Part shown: positions 1 through 8,581 of the stretch, piece after piece
Numbering within the stretch: position 1 is the stretch's first letter
Layout: each line of letters opens with the position of its first letter
NCBI GenBank assembly: GCA_009928265.1
Contig: RFPR01000019.1
Location: 1-20,669, forward strand
Origin: Pseudomonadota bacterium
Lineage (GTDB): Bacteria; Verrucomicrobiota; Verrucomicrobiia; Chthoniobacterales; UBA6821
Length of the DNA: 20,669 bases
Reading direction: 5' to 3'
The notes under the pieces: generated by a model
What the model saw: the letters and a program-made list of their open reading frames with translations, nothing else
What the model was told of the DNA's origin: nothing
The model's database searches: none
Made by a program: the position numbers and the translations under genes

Positions 1-347
1 CCCTCGACCTCTTTCTTGCGCATCGGGATCGGCTTGTCCTTGGTGCCGGCGAATCCGATGACACCCGTGGTGTCCTTGATGAAGTACCAGGTCTTGTCGA
101 TGAGGTTGTTCTCCTCGTCGAGCAGGTGCATGTTGACGATGAGGTAACCGGGGAAAAACTTGCGGGTGGTCTCGGTCTTCTTGCCGCGCTTGATCTCCTG
201 AACCCGCTCGGTAGGGATCAGCACCTCGAAGACATGGTCTCCGAGTTCCTCGCGCTTGATGCGCTTGACGATGTCGTCATGGACTTTTTGCTCCTGTCCG
301 GAAAGGACGTGAACGACGAACCATTGATCTTTGGGAGCGAGTGCCAT
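1..347 (-). CDS. nusG: Transcription termination/antitermination protein NusG (partial, C-terminus off the left edge)
   Basis: NusG binds RNA polymerase and links it to Rho or to the ribosome. The visible 115 residues start MALAPKDQWFVVHVLSGQE and contain the NGN-domain pattern, with the typical FFPGYLIVNM strand at about residues 84-93 followed by a W-Y-F-I-K-D-T-T-G-V-I-G-F stretch. The full family is usually about 180 residues, so the C-terminal KOW domain lies outside the window. The start is the ATG at 345-347; no clear Shine-Dalgarno precedes it. It lies 29 bp after secE on the same strand, the usual secE-nusG order, and ribosomal protein genes normally follow. Confidence 0.95.
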   Translation of the reverse strand, partial: MALAPKDQWFVVHVLSGQEQKVHDDIVKRIKREELGDHVFEVLIPTERVQEIKRGKKTETTRKFFPGYLIVNMHLLDEENNLIDKTWYFIKDTTGVIGFAGTKDKPIPMRKKEVE

Positions 348-376
348 GACAGGTAAAAAAGGGGAGATAAGGAGTG

Positions 377-586
377 TCAGGGTTGGGTAAGGAACCCGAC
401 CACGTTGACGGTGATGAAATCGAAGAAGGAGATGTAACCGCCGATGAGGAGCATGGCGATGATGACGACCAAGGTGGAATCCCAGAGTTCCTTGTACTTG
501 CGGAACCCGCGTTCGCTGTCGTCCCACGGCCACTGCACCTTCGACAGTTCCGCGCGGACCTCATGGATGTAGGTGCCGATCTTCAT
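377..586 (-). CDS. secE: Preprotein translocase subunit SecE
   Basis: SecE is the small essential clamp subunit of the SecYEG protein-export channel in the inner membrane. The 69-residue product has the short bacterial form. An amphipathic N-terminal region carries the conserved E-L-S-K-V-Q-W-P segment at about residues 13-20. A single transmembrane helix follows at about residues 39-60 (V-V-I-I-A-M-L-L-I-G-G-Y). It lies between tRNA-Trp (40 bp upstream) and nusG (29 bp downstream), the standard order in many bacteria. The start is the only good ATG, at 584-586, and no strong ribosome binding site is visible. Confidence 0.95.
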   Translation of the reverse strand: MKIGTYIHEVRAELSKVQWPWDDSERGFRKYKELWDSTLVVIIAMLLIGGYISFFDFITVNVVGFLTQP

Positions 587-626
587 GGAAAATTGTACGG
601 AATGACGAAGGGTTGCAGTGACGGAG

Positions 627-699
627 CAGGCCAGGAGGGACTCGAACCCCCAACAAACGGTTTTGGAGACCGCTACTCTACCAATTGAGCTACTGGCCT
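627..699 (-). tRNA. trnW: tRNA-Trp (anticodon CCA)
   Basis: A 73-nt cloverleaf reads on the minus strand from 699. The 7-bp acceptor stem is AGGCCAG/CTGGCCT with discriminator G73, as expected for tryptophan. The D arm contains GCTCAATTGGTAGAG, the anticodon loop is CTCCAAA with anticodon CCA, and the T arm has GTTCGAGTC. The 3' CCA is not encoded (CTC follows). It sits between tuf and secE and is probably co-transcribed with them. Confidence 0.97.
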
Positions 700-714
700 A
701 GTTCCGGGATGTGT

Positions 715-1899
<1,185 letters not shown>

Positions 1900-1950
1900 A
1901 GTGGTGGGTTTGTGCTGGTGGTTGTTGTTTTGGGTGATTCGTTCCTCTGG

Positions 1951-2023
<73 letters not shown>

Positions 2024-2313
2024 CTGCCCGGTCATGCGACCGGTCAAGTTATGAAAGAACAGGGACTCGGCGGGGCCGGATCCGGATCCGCGCATTCCTT
2101 GAAAGCTCCAACCGAGCCTGCGGAGCCGGTTCCGGTCCGCGAGGCATCGATGCTTTCCTGAAAAAAGCGGATAATGAGAATGGTTAATCCCTCCATCCCT
2201 GTCAAAAGCTATTTTAGGCATGCCACCCCCCGCCGGTTGGGGCATGGTGGGCGGATGTCCCGTGATTCCCACGAACCGACTACCGGATCCCCTTTCAGGG
2301 GAGTCACCGCACG
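2024..2313. other. Intergenic region between the tRNA-Thr/tuf block and yihY
   Basis: This 290-bp divergent spacer is the longest stretch without a gene. It holds the minus-strand promoter candidate (2177-2205), a Fur-box-like AT-rich motif (2170-2189), and a small hairpin CCGGTC-atgc-GACCGG at 2028-2043 in the leader of tRNA-Thr. The hairpin could be a processing or structural element. A GGGGAG-type ribosome binding site for the plus-strand gene lies near 2298-2303. No credible additional gene was seen. Confidence 0.6.
2177..2205 (-). promoter_or_regulatory. Sigma-70-like promoter candidate for tRNA-Thr/tuf
   Basis: On the minus strand a perfect TTGACA (-35, plus positions 2200-2205) is followed after 17 bp by CATTCT (2177-2182). 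The latter keeps the important second A and last T of a -10 box. It lies about 155 bp upstream of tRNA-Thr. The -10 part overlaps the AT-rich motif ATTCTCATTATC (plus 2170-2181). Confidence 0.5.
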
Positions 2314-3246
2314 ATGAGCAGGACGCCGATTCAACGGGGCGTTCGATACCTCTGGCGAATCCTCCGCGAAACGGCCGCCATCTACGGTCGGATCGGCGGC
2401 GGCGAGAGTGCGGCCTCGTTTGCCTACTACGCCCTTTTCTCACTGGTGCCCCTCATCACCCTTCTTCTGAGCATCGGTTCTTACTTGTTTCCCGGCGACT
2501 CGGCGAACGCCGCCATTCACCGCTTCGTACCCATCGGAGAAGACCAGCAGACCCTGCTCTGGAACATGGTGCTCAGCCTGGAGAACAAGCGCGGCAGTGT
2601 CAGCATCGTCTCGATCCTGATCCTGACATGGGCCTCCCTGCGCTTTTTCCACTCACTGGTGCTCTCGATCAACCACGCCTGGGGAACCCGTCGCCTCCCC
2701 TGGTGGCAGATGCCAGTGAAGAACCTCCTCATGATCTTGGCCATGTCAGGGGCGCTCCTGATCGGGACGGTGGTCCCCGCGATACTGCAAGGGCTCGGAC
2801 GGATTCTGAAATCCCTCCAAAGCCTGATCAACGAACATTTCCCCATGATCGATGTCGCCCACATCCTGGCTGTGGTGGATATCAGCCGCTATCTGGTCGG
2901 TACCCTCGTCCTGTTCTACTCCTTTGCGATCCTCTTCATGCTCGCACCCCGCCATCGCACCAAATTCTCGCAGATCTGGTTACCCGCGCTTCTGGTCTCG
3001 GTGCTACTGCAGGTCGGGCAGGCCTTCTTCGTCAACATCGTCCCAAAGCTCGTCAACTACAGCGCCATCTACGGGACGATGGGCTCGATGATGTTCCTGC
3101 TTCTCTGGGTCTATGTCGCCGGCGTGATCATCATCCTCGGCGGTTGTCTCTGCGCGGCACTGGGCCATCTACGCGGCCACGCCTACATCGATCACCACCA
3201 AATCGGATCTCACCCTCTGGGTGCGGGAGATCATCCGGAACCGTAG
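2314..3246 (+). CDS. YihY/BrkB-family integral membrane protein
   Basis: This 310-residue polytopic inner-membrane protein matches the YihY/BrkB family (once misnamed ribonuclease BN). About six membrane segments are visible, near residues 35-58, 96-118, 136-158, 188-211, 220-240 and 257-284. Family-type motifs include AYYALFSLVPLI at 38-49, I-N-H-A-W-G at 119-124 and YSAIYGTMGSMM at 249-260. The start at 2314 is supported by a GGGGAG sequence about 10 bp upstream. The molecular function of the family is not established; a role in transport or envelope biology is often suggested. It stands alone on its strand, convergent with the der operon, with a hairpin between them. Confidence 0.93.
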   Translation: MSRTPIQRGVRYLWRILRETAAIYGRIGGGESAASFAYYALFSLVPLITLLLSIGSYLFPGDSANAAIHRFVPIGEDQQTLLWNMVLSLENKRGSVSIVSILILTWASLRFFHSLVLSINHAWGTRRLPWWQMPVKNLLMILAMSGALLIGTVVPAILQGLGRILKSLQSLINEHFPMIDVAHILAVVDISRYLVGTLVLFYSFAILFMLAPRHRTKFSQIWLPALLVSVLLQVGQAFFVNIVPKLVNYSAIYGTMGSMMFLLLWVYVAGVIIILGGCLCAALGHLRGHAYIDHHQIGSHPLGAGDHPEP

Positions 3247-3269
3247 GTGATGAGGATGAAACCTGAAAT

Positions 3270-3301
3270 CTGAGACCTAAAAATGAGGGTCTCAGTTCTT
3301 C
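3270..3301. terminator. Hairpin between convergent genes, terminator candidate
   Basis: A perfect 8-bp stem CTGAGACC (3270-3277) / GGTCTCAG (3288-3295) encloses a 10-nt loop and is followed on the plus strand by TTCTTC. It lies between the yihY stop (3246) and the stop of the small minus-strand gene (3306). The T tract is short and interrupted, so efficiency is uncertain. Confidence 0.5.
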
Positions 3302-3305
3302 AATC

Positions 3306-3485
3306 CTACTCGATCCAATCGAAGATGTTGAAGTTACACGAGATCAGGATCGCCGCGATGGCGAGGAGTCCGAGGATCTTGCCGATGATAAGGAAAGGGA
3401 GAGAGACCGTCACCCAGCGGATGATCGTCTCCTCGAGGGCGGTCTCCTTCTCGGTCGGTTCGGCAGGAAAGGGAAAGGTGTTCAT
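3306..3485 (-). CDS. Small single-pass membrane protein (59 aa), unknown function
   Basis: This short frame starts at ATG 3483-3485 and ends at TAG 3306-3308. The product begins MNTFPFPAEPTEKETALEET. It has an acidic soluble N-terminus (about residues 1-24), then a hydrophobic segment from about residue 26 to 49 (W-V-T-V-S-L-P-F-L-I-I-G-K-I-L-G-L-L-A-I), and ends F-D-W-I-E. It lies 60 bp downstream of der on the same strand, so it could be the last gene of a pgsA-der operon. I recognise no family. The clear amphipathic-then-hydrophobic layout and the tight position favour a real gene. No strong ribosome binding site is visible. Confidence 0.6.
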   Translation of the reverse strand: MNTFPFPAEPTEKETALEETIIRWVTVSLPFLIIGKILGLLAIAAILISCNFNIFDWIE

Positions 3486-3545
3486 CTGCCGATTGAAGTA
3501 ACGGAGCGGGGTGTCGGTGTCAACGAGCGGATCGGCAAGCCATCC

Positions 3546-5138
3546 TCAGCGGCGTGGAGCACGACCCTTGCGCGGAGCCCTAGTCTTGCGTCCACCGAGT
3601 CGTCCCTTGGGCTTGTGGGACGGCATCCGGCGGGGACGCGGTGCGGGCTTGAGCGGTTTTTTACTCTCCCCTGCCTGTTTTCCGTTCTGCTCTCCGGAGG
3701 GTTGCTTCGCGGAGCGGGCGCCTTGTGACTTTGCCTTAGTCTTCCGGGAACCGGAGGCCCGGATCGCCCCATCTTTTTTGCGGTCCTGGACCTCGCGTGT
3801 CTCGCGCCCCTTGAGCCGGAGAAGGATCGGCAGTCCGTCAAAGGGCCAGTGCTCGCGCATCCGATTGAAGAGATATTCCCTGTACGCGTCAGTGATGAGT
3901 TCCTCGTCGTTGACGAAGAGCAGGAATTCGGGCGGCTGGAATGGCCTTGGGTTCTCGGGGACGACCTGAGTGGCGTAGAGGAGCTTGAAGCGCTTGCCAG
4001 ACTTAGAAGGCGGCGGATGCACCTCGAAGAGGTCGCGGAAGAAGCGGTTGAGCTCACCCGTGGTGATGCGGGTCTGGGCAGCGCGACGCACCTCCTTGAG
4101 CGCGGTGAAGACCCGACCGAGATGCTGCCCGGTGCGGGCCGAGAGACAGATGACCGGGGCGTAATCGAGAAAGAAGAGCTCGCCGCGGATCACCTCCGCC
4201 TGTTCCCCCTGAGAGGCGCGGCCACCATCCTCCTTGCGGACGAGGTCCCATTTATTGAGCAGCACCACGCAGGCTTTGCGCGATTCCTGAAGCATCCCGG
4301 CGATTCTCTTGTCTTGGGAGGTGACGCCACTCTGTGCGTCAATGACGAGTAGTCCAGCATCGGCGCGGCGGATCGCCTCCTCAGAGCGCATCGCGCTGAA
4401 GATTTCCACCGAGGTGTCAGGACGGGAGCGGTGGCGTAGGCCCGCCGTGTCCACGAGGACGTAAGGCGTGCCGCCCAGGTCACAGCGGACATCGAGCGCG
4501 TCGCGCGTGGTTCCAGCGATGTCGCTGACGATACTCCGCTCCTCGCCAAGGATCTTGTTGAGCAGGGAGGATTTCCCGACGTTGGGACGGCCGACGATGG
4601 CGAGACGCGGGGCCTCGGGTTCCTCCGCCGCGTCAGCCCCGTCCATGACACCGAGCTTCTCGAGGATCCGGTCAAGCAATGAGATGGTGCCTCGGCCGTG
4701 GGCGGCACTGATAGGAACGATTTCGGGGAAGCCAAGTTCGTGGAACTCGGTGACCATTCCCTCGTGGAGTTCCTGATCGATCTTGTTGACCACGAGCAGG
4801 AGCGGACGTCCTCCAGTCCGGAGCATCTCAGCGAGTTCCTTGTCGAGCAGGGTCAGACCGGCACGACCATCCACCACAAAAAGCAGGAGGTCGGCACTCG
4901 CGATTGCCGCCTGCGCAGCCGTGTGGGTCGCCTCGGCAAAATCGGGATCGGGCGCATCCCCGATGCCGCCAGTATCGATGATCTCGAAGGGGAAGGATCC
5001 CTCACGGCATATCCCAGCAAGGCGGTCTCGGGTAACTCCCGGTTGGTCATGGACGATGGCCAGACGGCGGCCCATCAGGCGGTTGAAGAGAGAGGACTTG
5101 CCCACATTGGGGCGACCGACAATGGCGACGCATCTCAT
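3546..5138 (-). CDS. der: Ribosome biogenesis GTPase Der (EngA), with a long basic C-terminal tail
   Basis: Der acts in assembly of the 50S ribosomal subunit and carries two GTPase domains in tandem plus a KH-like domain. In this 530-residue protein the first domain shows GRPNVGKS at 8-15, DTGG at 55-58 and NKID at 118-121. The second shows GRPNVGKS at 183-190, DTAG at 230-233 and NKWD at 295-298. The KH-like region spans about 355-445 (F-F-R-D-L-F-E-V-H-P-P-P). A very basic, low-complexity tail of about 85 residues rich in K, R, P and G follows (446-530). Der is usually about 440-490 residues, so the tail is an extension, possibly for rRNA contact. The start codon overlaps the pgsA stop (ATGA at 5135-5138), implying translational coupling. 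Confidence 0.97.
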   Translation of the reverse strand: MRCVAIVGRPNVGKSSLFNRLMGRRLAIVHDQPGVTRDRLAGICREGSFPFEIIDTGGIGDAPDPDFAEATHTAAQAAIASADLLLFVVDGRAGLTLLDKELAEMLRTGGRPLLLVVNKIDQELHEGMVTEFHELGFPEIVPISAAHGRGTISLLDRILEKLGVMDGADAAEEPEAPRLAIVGRPNVGKSSLLNKILGEERSIVSDIAGTTRDALDVRCDLGGTPYVLVDTAGLRHRSRPDTSVEIFSAMRSEEAIRRADAGLLVIDAQSGVTSQDKRIAGMLQESRKACVVLLNKWDLVRKEDGGRASQGEQAEVIRGELFFLDYAPVICLSARTGQHLGRVFTALKEVRRAAQTRITTGELNRFFRDLFEVHPPPSKSGKRFKLLYATQVVPENPRPFQPPEFLLFVNDEELITDAYREYLFNRMREHWPFDGLPILLRLKGRETREVQDRKKDGAIRASGSRKTKAKSQGARSAKQPSGEQNGKQAGESKKPLKPAPRPRRMPSHKPKGRLGGRKTRAPRKGRAPRR

Positions 5139-5731
5139 AGTTTTTCGGAATCAGGTTTTACAGGATGGGTGTGGCCGCCGGCCTGAAGCAGACGAATTCC
5201 CTCGGCGACATAACCGATACCGCTGAGGAGGGTAACCGCGCCGGAAACCCAGACCACCGGTTCGTACCACTTCCACTGGAGCATGACAATGGCGATCGCC
5301 CCCATCTGCAGGAAGGTGGAGGACTTGCCAAGTAGGGAAGGCTTTACCTCCAAGTGATCGTTGAGGATCCGTAGCACGCCGCACCCGGTGACTATCAGAA
5401 TATCGCGGGAGATCACGAGGACGGGATACCAGAGAGGAAGTTCATAGGGCCATTTCGTGACGCTCAGCGTGATGATCGCCGCAAGCATCAGTCCCTTGTC
5501 GGCGATCGGGTCGAGCAGCGCGCCGAGAGCCGACTTCAAATGAAAGCGGCGAGCCAGCCAACCGTCGATGCCGTCGCTCAGGGCCGCCGTCAGGAAGACA
5601 ATGATCGTGGCGAGGCGGAGTGTCTCGTCGGGATGCCCCGAGGCCACGGAACGTCCGTAATAGATCGCCAGCATGACGAAGACCGGGATCAGAAGGATTC
5701 TGACGATGGTGATCTGGTTCGGTAGCGTCAT
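5135..5731 (-). CDS. pgsA: CDP-diacylglycerol--glycerol-3-phosphate 3-phosphatidyltransferase
   Basis: This enzyme makes phosphatidylglycerol phosphate from CDP-diacylglycerol and glycerol-3-phosphate in the inner membrane, the committed step to phosphatidylglycerol and cardiolipin. The 198-residue product has the full CDP-alcohol phosphatidyltransferase signature: D53, D56-G57, A60-R61, G70, D74 and D78. Several membrane helices are visible (for example about 5-25, 37-51, 79-91, 101-120 and 140-151). The N-terminus MTLPNQITIVRILLIPVFV is typical of PgsA. A GGAAGGTGA stretch sits upstream of the start. The stop overlaps the der start by four bases. Other CDP-alcohol transferases share the signature, but the N-terminus and length fit PgsA best. 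Confidence 0.93.
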   Translation of the reverse strand: MTLPNQITIVRILLIPVFVMLAIYYGRSVASGHPDETLRLATIIVFLTAALSDGIDGWLARRFHLKSALGALLDPIADKGLMLAAIITLSVTKWPYELPLWYPVLVISRDILIVTGCGVLRILNDHLEVKPSLLGKSSTFLQMGAIAIVMLQWKWYEPVVWVSGAVTLLSGIGYVAEGIRLLQAGGHTHPVKPDSEKL

Positions 5732-5830
5732 GCTCCCGTCACCTTCCGTGGCGAAGGAAAAAGCGGAAAGCTAAAAGTTAAAGGGTGAAATCCGGTATCG
5801 GTACCCCATAGTCTGCGTCACAGCATTCCG

Positions 5831-6688
5831 ATGGAAGAGCCCCGGTCATCCCCCGACATCCCGAGAAAACTGCGCTCCGCGGTGCGGCGTAGGTCGTCGA
5901 ACCTGATTCCCGCGCTCCTGCTGCTGGAAGGCGATCGTCGGAGTGATGCGCTGCTCTTCGGCGACTGGTGCCGCCATGTCGATGACATAGCCGACAATCG
6001 ATCGCTAGCCCCTGATGTCAAACATGCGGCCCTGGAGTCTTGGCTCAGAGCACTGGCAGCGGAGCATGAGGGGAGCCTCCCTGAGGATTTCCTCGAAATG
6101 ATCCGACGAAGGAATCTCGACCGGGAACTGCTCCGGGAAATCATCCGCGGGATGCTCAGGGACTGCGGTCTCGTCCGTTTTGCAAGGTTCGCGGACCTCG
6201 AACCCTACTGCCGAAGGGTCGCCTCGGCGGTCGGACTCGTCAGCACGCGGATCTTTGGCGCGCAGGGCGCAGTCGCAGAGCGTTATGCGGAACAACTCGG
6301 GATCGCCCTGCAACTCACGAATATCCTTCGCGATGTTGCAGAGGATGCCGCCATGGACCGTATCTATATTCCGCTGGAGGATCTGGAGCGCTTCGGCGTG
6401 AGCGAGGCGGAGATCTTGAGCGGGAGCACTTCCCCCGCAATGACTCATCTCCTCCATTATCAGGCCGAGAGGGTCGACTCGTGGTTCGCCAAGGCAGAGA
6501 TCGCTTGGTCGAAACTCACTGTAAACCAAAAGCGACTGATGCGTCCCGCCCGACTCATGAGCGCAATTTACCGGGAACTCCTGCTCGCCATACACCGCGA
6601 CCGCTATGATGTCTTTGCCAAGCGCTACAGGGTCTCGGGCCCTAAAAAACTAGCGCTATTGCTCCAGTTGATGACTTCGGGAAACTGA
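5831..6688 (+). CDS. Squalene/phytoene synthase family protein (HpnD- or CrtB-like)
   Basis: Enzymes of this family join two prenyl diphosphates head to head, giving presqualene diphosphate/squalene (hopanoid route) or phytoene (carotenoid route). The 285-residue protein has the first Asp-rich motif C-R-H-V-D-D-I-A-D (D51, D52, D55). It also has the signature YCRRVASAVGLVSTRIFG (126-143) and the second Asp-rich motif NILRDVAED (164-172). The second motif continues AAMDRIYIP, where many homologues have a basic R-x-G-R-x-Y-L-P. The length fits HpnD and CrtB. No other hopanoid or carotenoid gene lies nearby, so the product cannot be decided from context. The start at 5831 has no visible ribosome binding site. 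Confidence 0.88.
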   Translation: MEEPRSSPDIPRKLRSAVRRRSSNLIPALLLLEGDRRSDALLFGDWCRHVDDIADNRSLAPDVKHAALESWLRALAAEHEGSLPEDFLEMIRRRNLDRELLREIIRGMLRDCGLVRFARFADLEPYCRRVASAVGLVSTRIFGAQGAVAERYAEQLGIALQLTNILRDVAEDAAMDRIYIPLEDLERFGVSEAEILSGSTSPAMTHLLHYQAERVDSWFAKAEIAWSKLTVNQKRLMRPARLMSAIYRELLLAIHRDRYDVFAKRYRVSGPKKLALLLQLMTSGN

Positions 6689-6706
6689 GGCGGAGAAATT
6701 CGGGTG

Positions 6707-8176
6707 CTATCCCTTGAAACCATCCGCCCATGCTTTCGTCGCCTCGTCCATTTTCACGAGGTCGGGCCAACCGCGGGTGTAGCCCTCGCCTGGGATCTTC
6801 TTCGTTGCGTCAAATCCCATGTGACTTCCCATGTTGGGGACCGTCGGCGCATGGTCCAGGCTGTCCATCGGGTTCTTGGTGAAGGTGGTGTCGCGCTGGG
6901 GATCGGTATTGGCCATCCAGCGGAAGAGGACCTCGGAGGTGTTCTGCACGTCGCAGTCCTCATCCACGACGACGATGTATTTGGCGAACATCATCTGTCC
7001 CATTCCCCAGAGCCCGTGCATCACTTTGAAGGCCTGCCACGGGTACTGCTTTTTGATCGAGACAAAGACAAGATTGTGGAACGTTCCCTCGGCCGGCAGG
7101 GCCATATCGACAATCTCGGGGAAGTTCATTTTAAAGATAGGCAGGAAGATCCGAACGCTTGCCTCCCCCATGTAGAAATCCTCCATCGGGGGGATCCCGA
7201 CAATCGTGCAGGGATAGACAGCCTCCTTGCGACGGGTGATCGCGGTTACGTGGAAGACGGGGTAGTCATCCACCGGCGTGTAGAATCCGGTGTGATCGCC
7301 GAAGGGCCCCTCGGGGCGTGTCTCGCCCGGCTGGACATATCCCTCAATGACAAAATCACTGCAGGCCGGCACCTCAAGCGGCTGGGTGATGCACTTCACC
7401 AGCTCCACGGATTTCTTACGGGCGAATCCGGCAAAGAGGATCTCGTCGATCCCATCGGGAAGCGGTGCCGTGGCAGCCAATGTGAGGGCTGGATCGCCAC
7501 CGAGGCAGATGGCGACGGGCATCTTCTCTCCCCGCTCGTAGTAGCGCTTGCCATGTCGTGCGCCGACCTTGTGTACCTGCCAATGCATGCCCGTGGTGTC
7601 TCCGTCGTAGATCTGGATGCGATACATGCCGACGTTGCGCTCCCCGTTGTCGGGATCCTTGGTGTAGACCGTCGGCAGGGTAATGAAGCGGCCTCCGTCC
7701 TGAGGCCAGCACTTGAGGATCGGGAGATGATCGAGCGAAAAAGGCTCACCGGTGCACCCCTCCCCGATGCGGTGGATGACCTCCTGGCAAATGCCATCAC
7801 GAACATTCTTGGGACGAGCGTGGATGAGATCGATGCCATTGCGCAGTAGCTTGAGAGCATCGGCAAAGCTCTTCGGCGGCTTGGCCTTCATCAGGAATTC
7901 CAGCTGGGAGGCCAGCTCATCGACCGAATCAAGACCAAGCGCCATCGCCATGCGACGCTTCGACCCCAGAGCATTGATCGCCACAGGAAAGGCGGAGACC
8001 TTGCCATTGATTGTCGGCTTCTCAAAGAGCAGGGCCTTACCCCCGCCCGGAGACTTCATCTCGCGATCGGCGATTTCCGTGATCTGCAACTCGGTGGCCA
8101 CGGGTTCCTTGATGCGGCGGAGCTCGCCGGCATCTTCGAGGGCCTTCAGGAATGCGGAGTAGGATGGATAGGCCAT
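6707..8176 (-). CDS. UbiD-family decarboxylase
   Basis: UbiD-family enzymes (de)carboxylate aromatic or unsaturated acids using prenylated FMN and a divalent metal. The 489-residue product has the expected length. It shows a NVGMYRIQIYD block (181-191) matching the prFMN/metal-binding region, and the family signature R-P-E-G-P-F-G-D-H-T-G-F-Y (287-299). The frame is open upstream to 8284, but MAYPSYSAFLKALEDAGELR from 8176 is the natural family N-terminus, so I chose that start. A role in quinone synthesis (ubiquinone or menaquinone/futalosine type) is likely from the family, but the substrate cannot be read from sequence. The flavin prenyltransferase UbiX is not in the window. It is convergent with the squalene/phytoene-synthase gene, 18 bp away. 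Confidence 0.92.
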   Translation of the reverse strand: MAYPSYSAFLKALEDAGELRRIKEPVATELQITEIADREMKSPGGGKALLFEKPTINGKVSAFPVAINALGSKRRMAMALGLDSVDELASQLEFLMKAKPPKSFADALKLLRNGIDLIHARPKNVRDGICQEVIHRIGEGCTGEPFSLDHLPILKCWPQDGGRFITLPTVYTKDPDNGERNVGMYRIQIYDGDTTGMHWQVHKVGARHGKRYYERGEKMPVAICLGGDPALTLAATAPLPDGIDEILFAGFARKKSVELVKCITQPLEVPACSDFVIEGYVQPGETRPEGPFGDHTGFYTPVDDYPVFHVTAITRRKEAVYPCTIVGIPPMEDFYMGEASVRIFLPIFKMNFPEIVDMALPAEGTFHNLVFVSIKKQYPWQAFKVMHGLWGMGQMMFAKYIVVVDEDCDVQNTSEVLFRWMANTDPQRDTTFTKNPMDSLDHAPTVPNMGSHMGFDATKKIPGEGYTRGWPDLVKMDEATKAWADGFKG

Positions 8177-8288
8177 GGCTGGATGCGCACAAGAATGCCC
8201 GGAGAGTGAAGGAAAGTCACAAAAAAGATTGCCCCGGGCGAGATTGCGTAGAAGATAGACTGCCCTCGGAGATTTCCGAGACATCCCT

Positions 8289-8362
8289 GGAGTTGTAGCT
8301 CAATTGGTCAGAGCACCGCCCTGTCACGGCGGGGGTTGCGGGTTCGAGCCCCGTCAACTCCG
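8289..8362 (+). tRNA. trnD: tRNA-Asp (anticodon GTC)
   Basis: A 74-nt cloverleaf. The acceptor stem is GGAGTTG/CAACTCC with discriminator G. The D arm is GCTCAATTGGTCAGAGC, the anticodon stem CCGCC/GGCGG encloses loop CTGTCAC (anticodon GTC), and the T arm is GCGGG-TTCGAGC-CCCGT. CCA is not encoded. A 6-bp hairpin CTCGGA-gatt-TCCGAG lies just upstream (8265-8280). Confidence 0.97.
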
Positions 8363-8363
8363 G

Positions 8364-8381
8364 GTTTTCTACATAGAAAAC
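8364..8381 (+). other. Hairpin directly 3' of tRNA-Asp
   Basis: A 7-bp perfect inverted repeat GTTTTCT-acat-AGAAAAC starts two bases after the tRNA end. It could aid 3' processing or termination of the tRNA transcript, but no T tract follows, so it is not a standard intrinsic terminator. Confidence 0.35.
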
Positions 8382-8434
8382 GAGGAGAACGAAGGGTTCA
8401 GGGGACGGATCGGGGACACGCCCTCTAAAAAAAG

Positions 8435-8581
8435 ATGAGCGCACCCTCTCGCGGCAAAATAAAAACTCCCGATGGCTGCATCGTGGAAATCACCGACCAG
8501 GAGTTCCAGTACGGGCGCTGGTTGCACATTACTACTCTCCCCGAAAAGCCATTAGAGCGTAGAAATCACTCCGATCCGTGA
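8435..8581 (+). CDS. Possible 48-aa small protein downstream of tRNA-Asp
   Basis: An ATG at 8435 opens a 48-codon frame to TGA at 8579-8581, beginning MSAPSRGKIKTPDGCIVEIT and continuing D-Q-E-F-Q-Y-G-R-W-L-H. The composition is protein-like, with no extreme bias. The last 50 bp overlap the 3' end of the convergent methyltransferase gene on the other strand. I recognise no family, no membrane segment is present, and the frame may be fortuitous. Confidence 0.3.
   Translation: MSAPSRGKIKTPDGCIVEITDQEFQYGRWLHITTLPEKPLERRNHSDP

Noticed and set aside
2314..3246. Naming the membrane protein ribonuclease BN
   Set aside because: That name was a historical misassignment; the sequence is a polytopic membrane protein with no nuclease motif.
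2220..3266. 348-codon plus-strand frame overlapping the YihY-type gene
   Set aside because: Wrong frame of a clear membrane protein; composition is R/P-rich with no domain.
6704..7849. 381-codon plus-strand frame opposite the UbiD-family gene
   Set aside because: Antisense shadow of a gene with clear family motifs.
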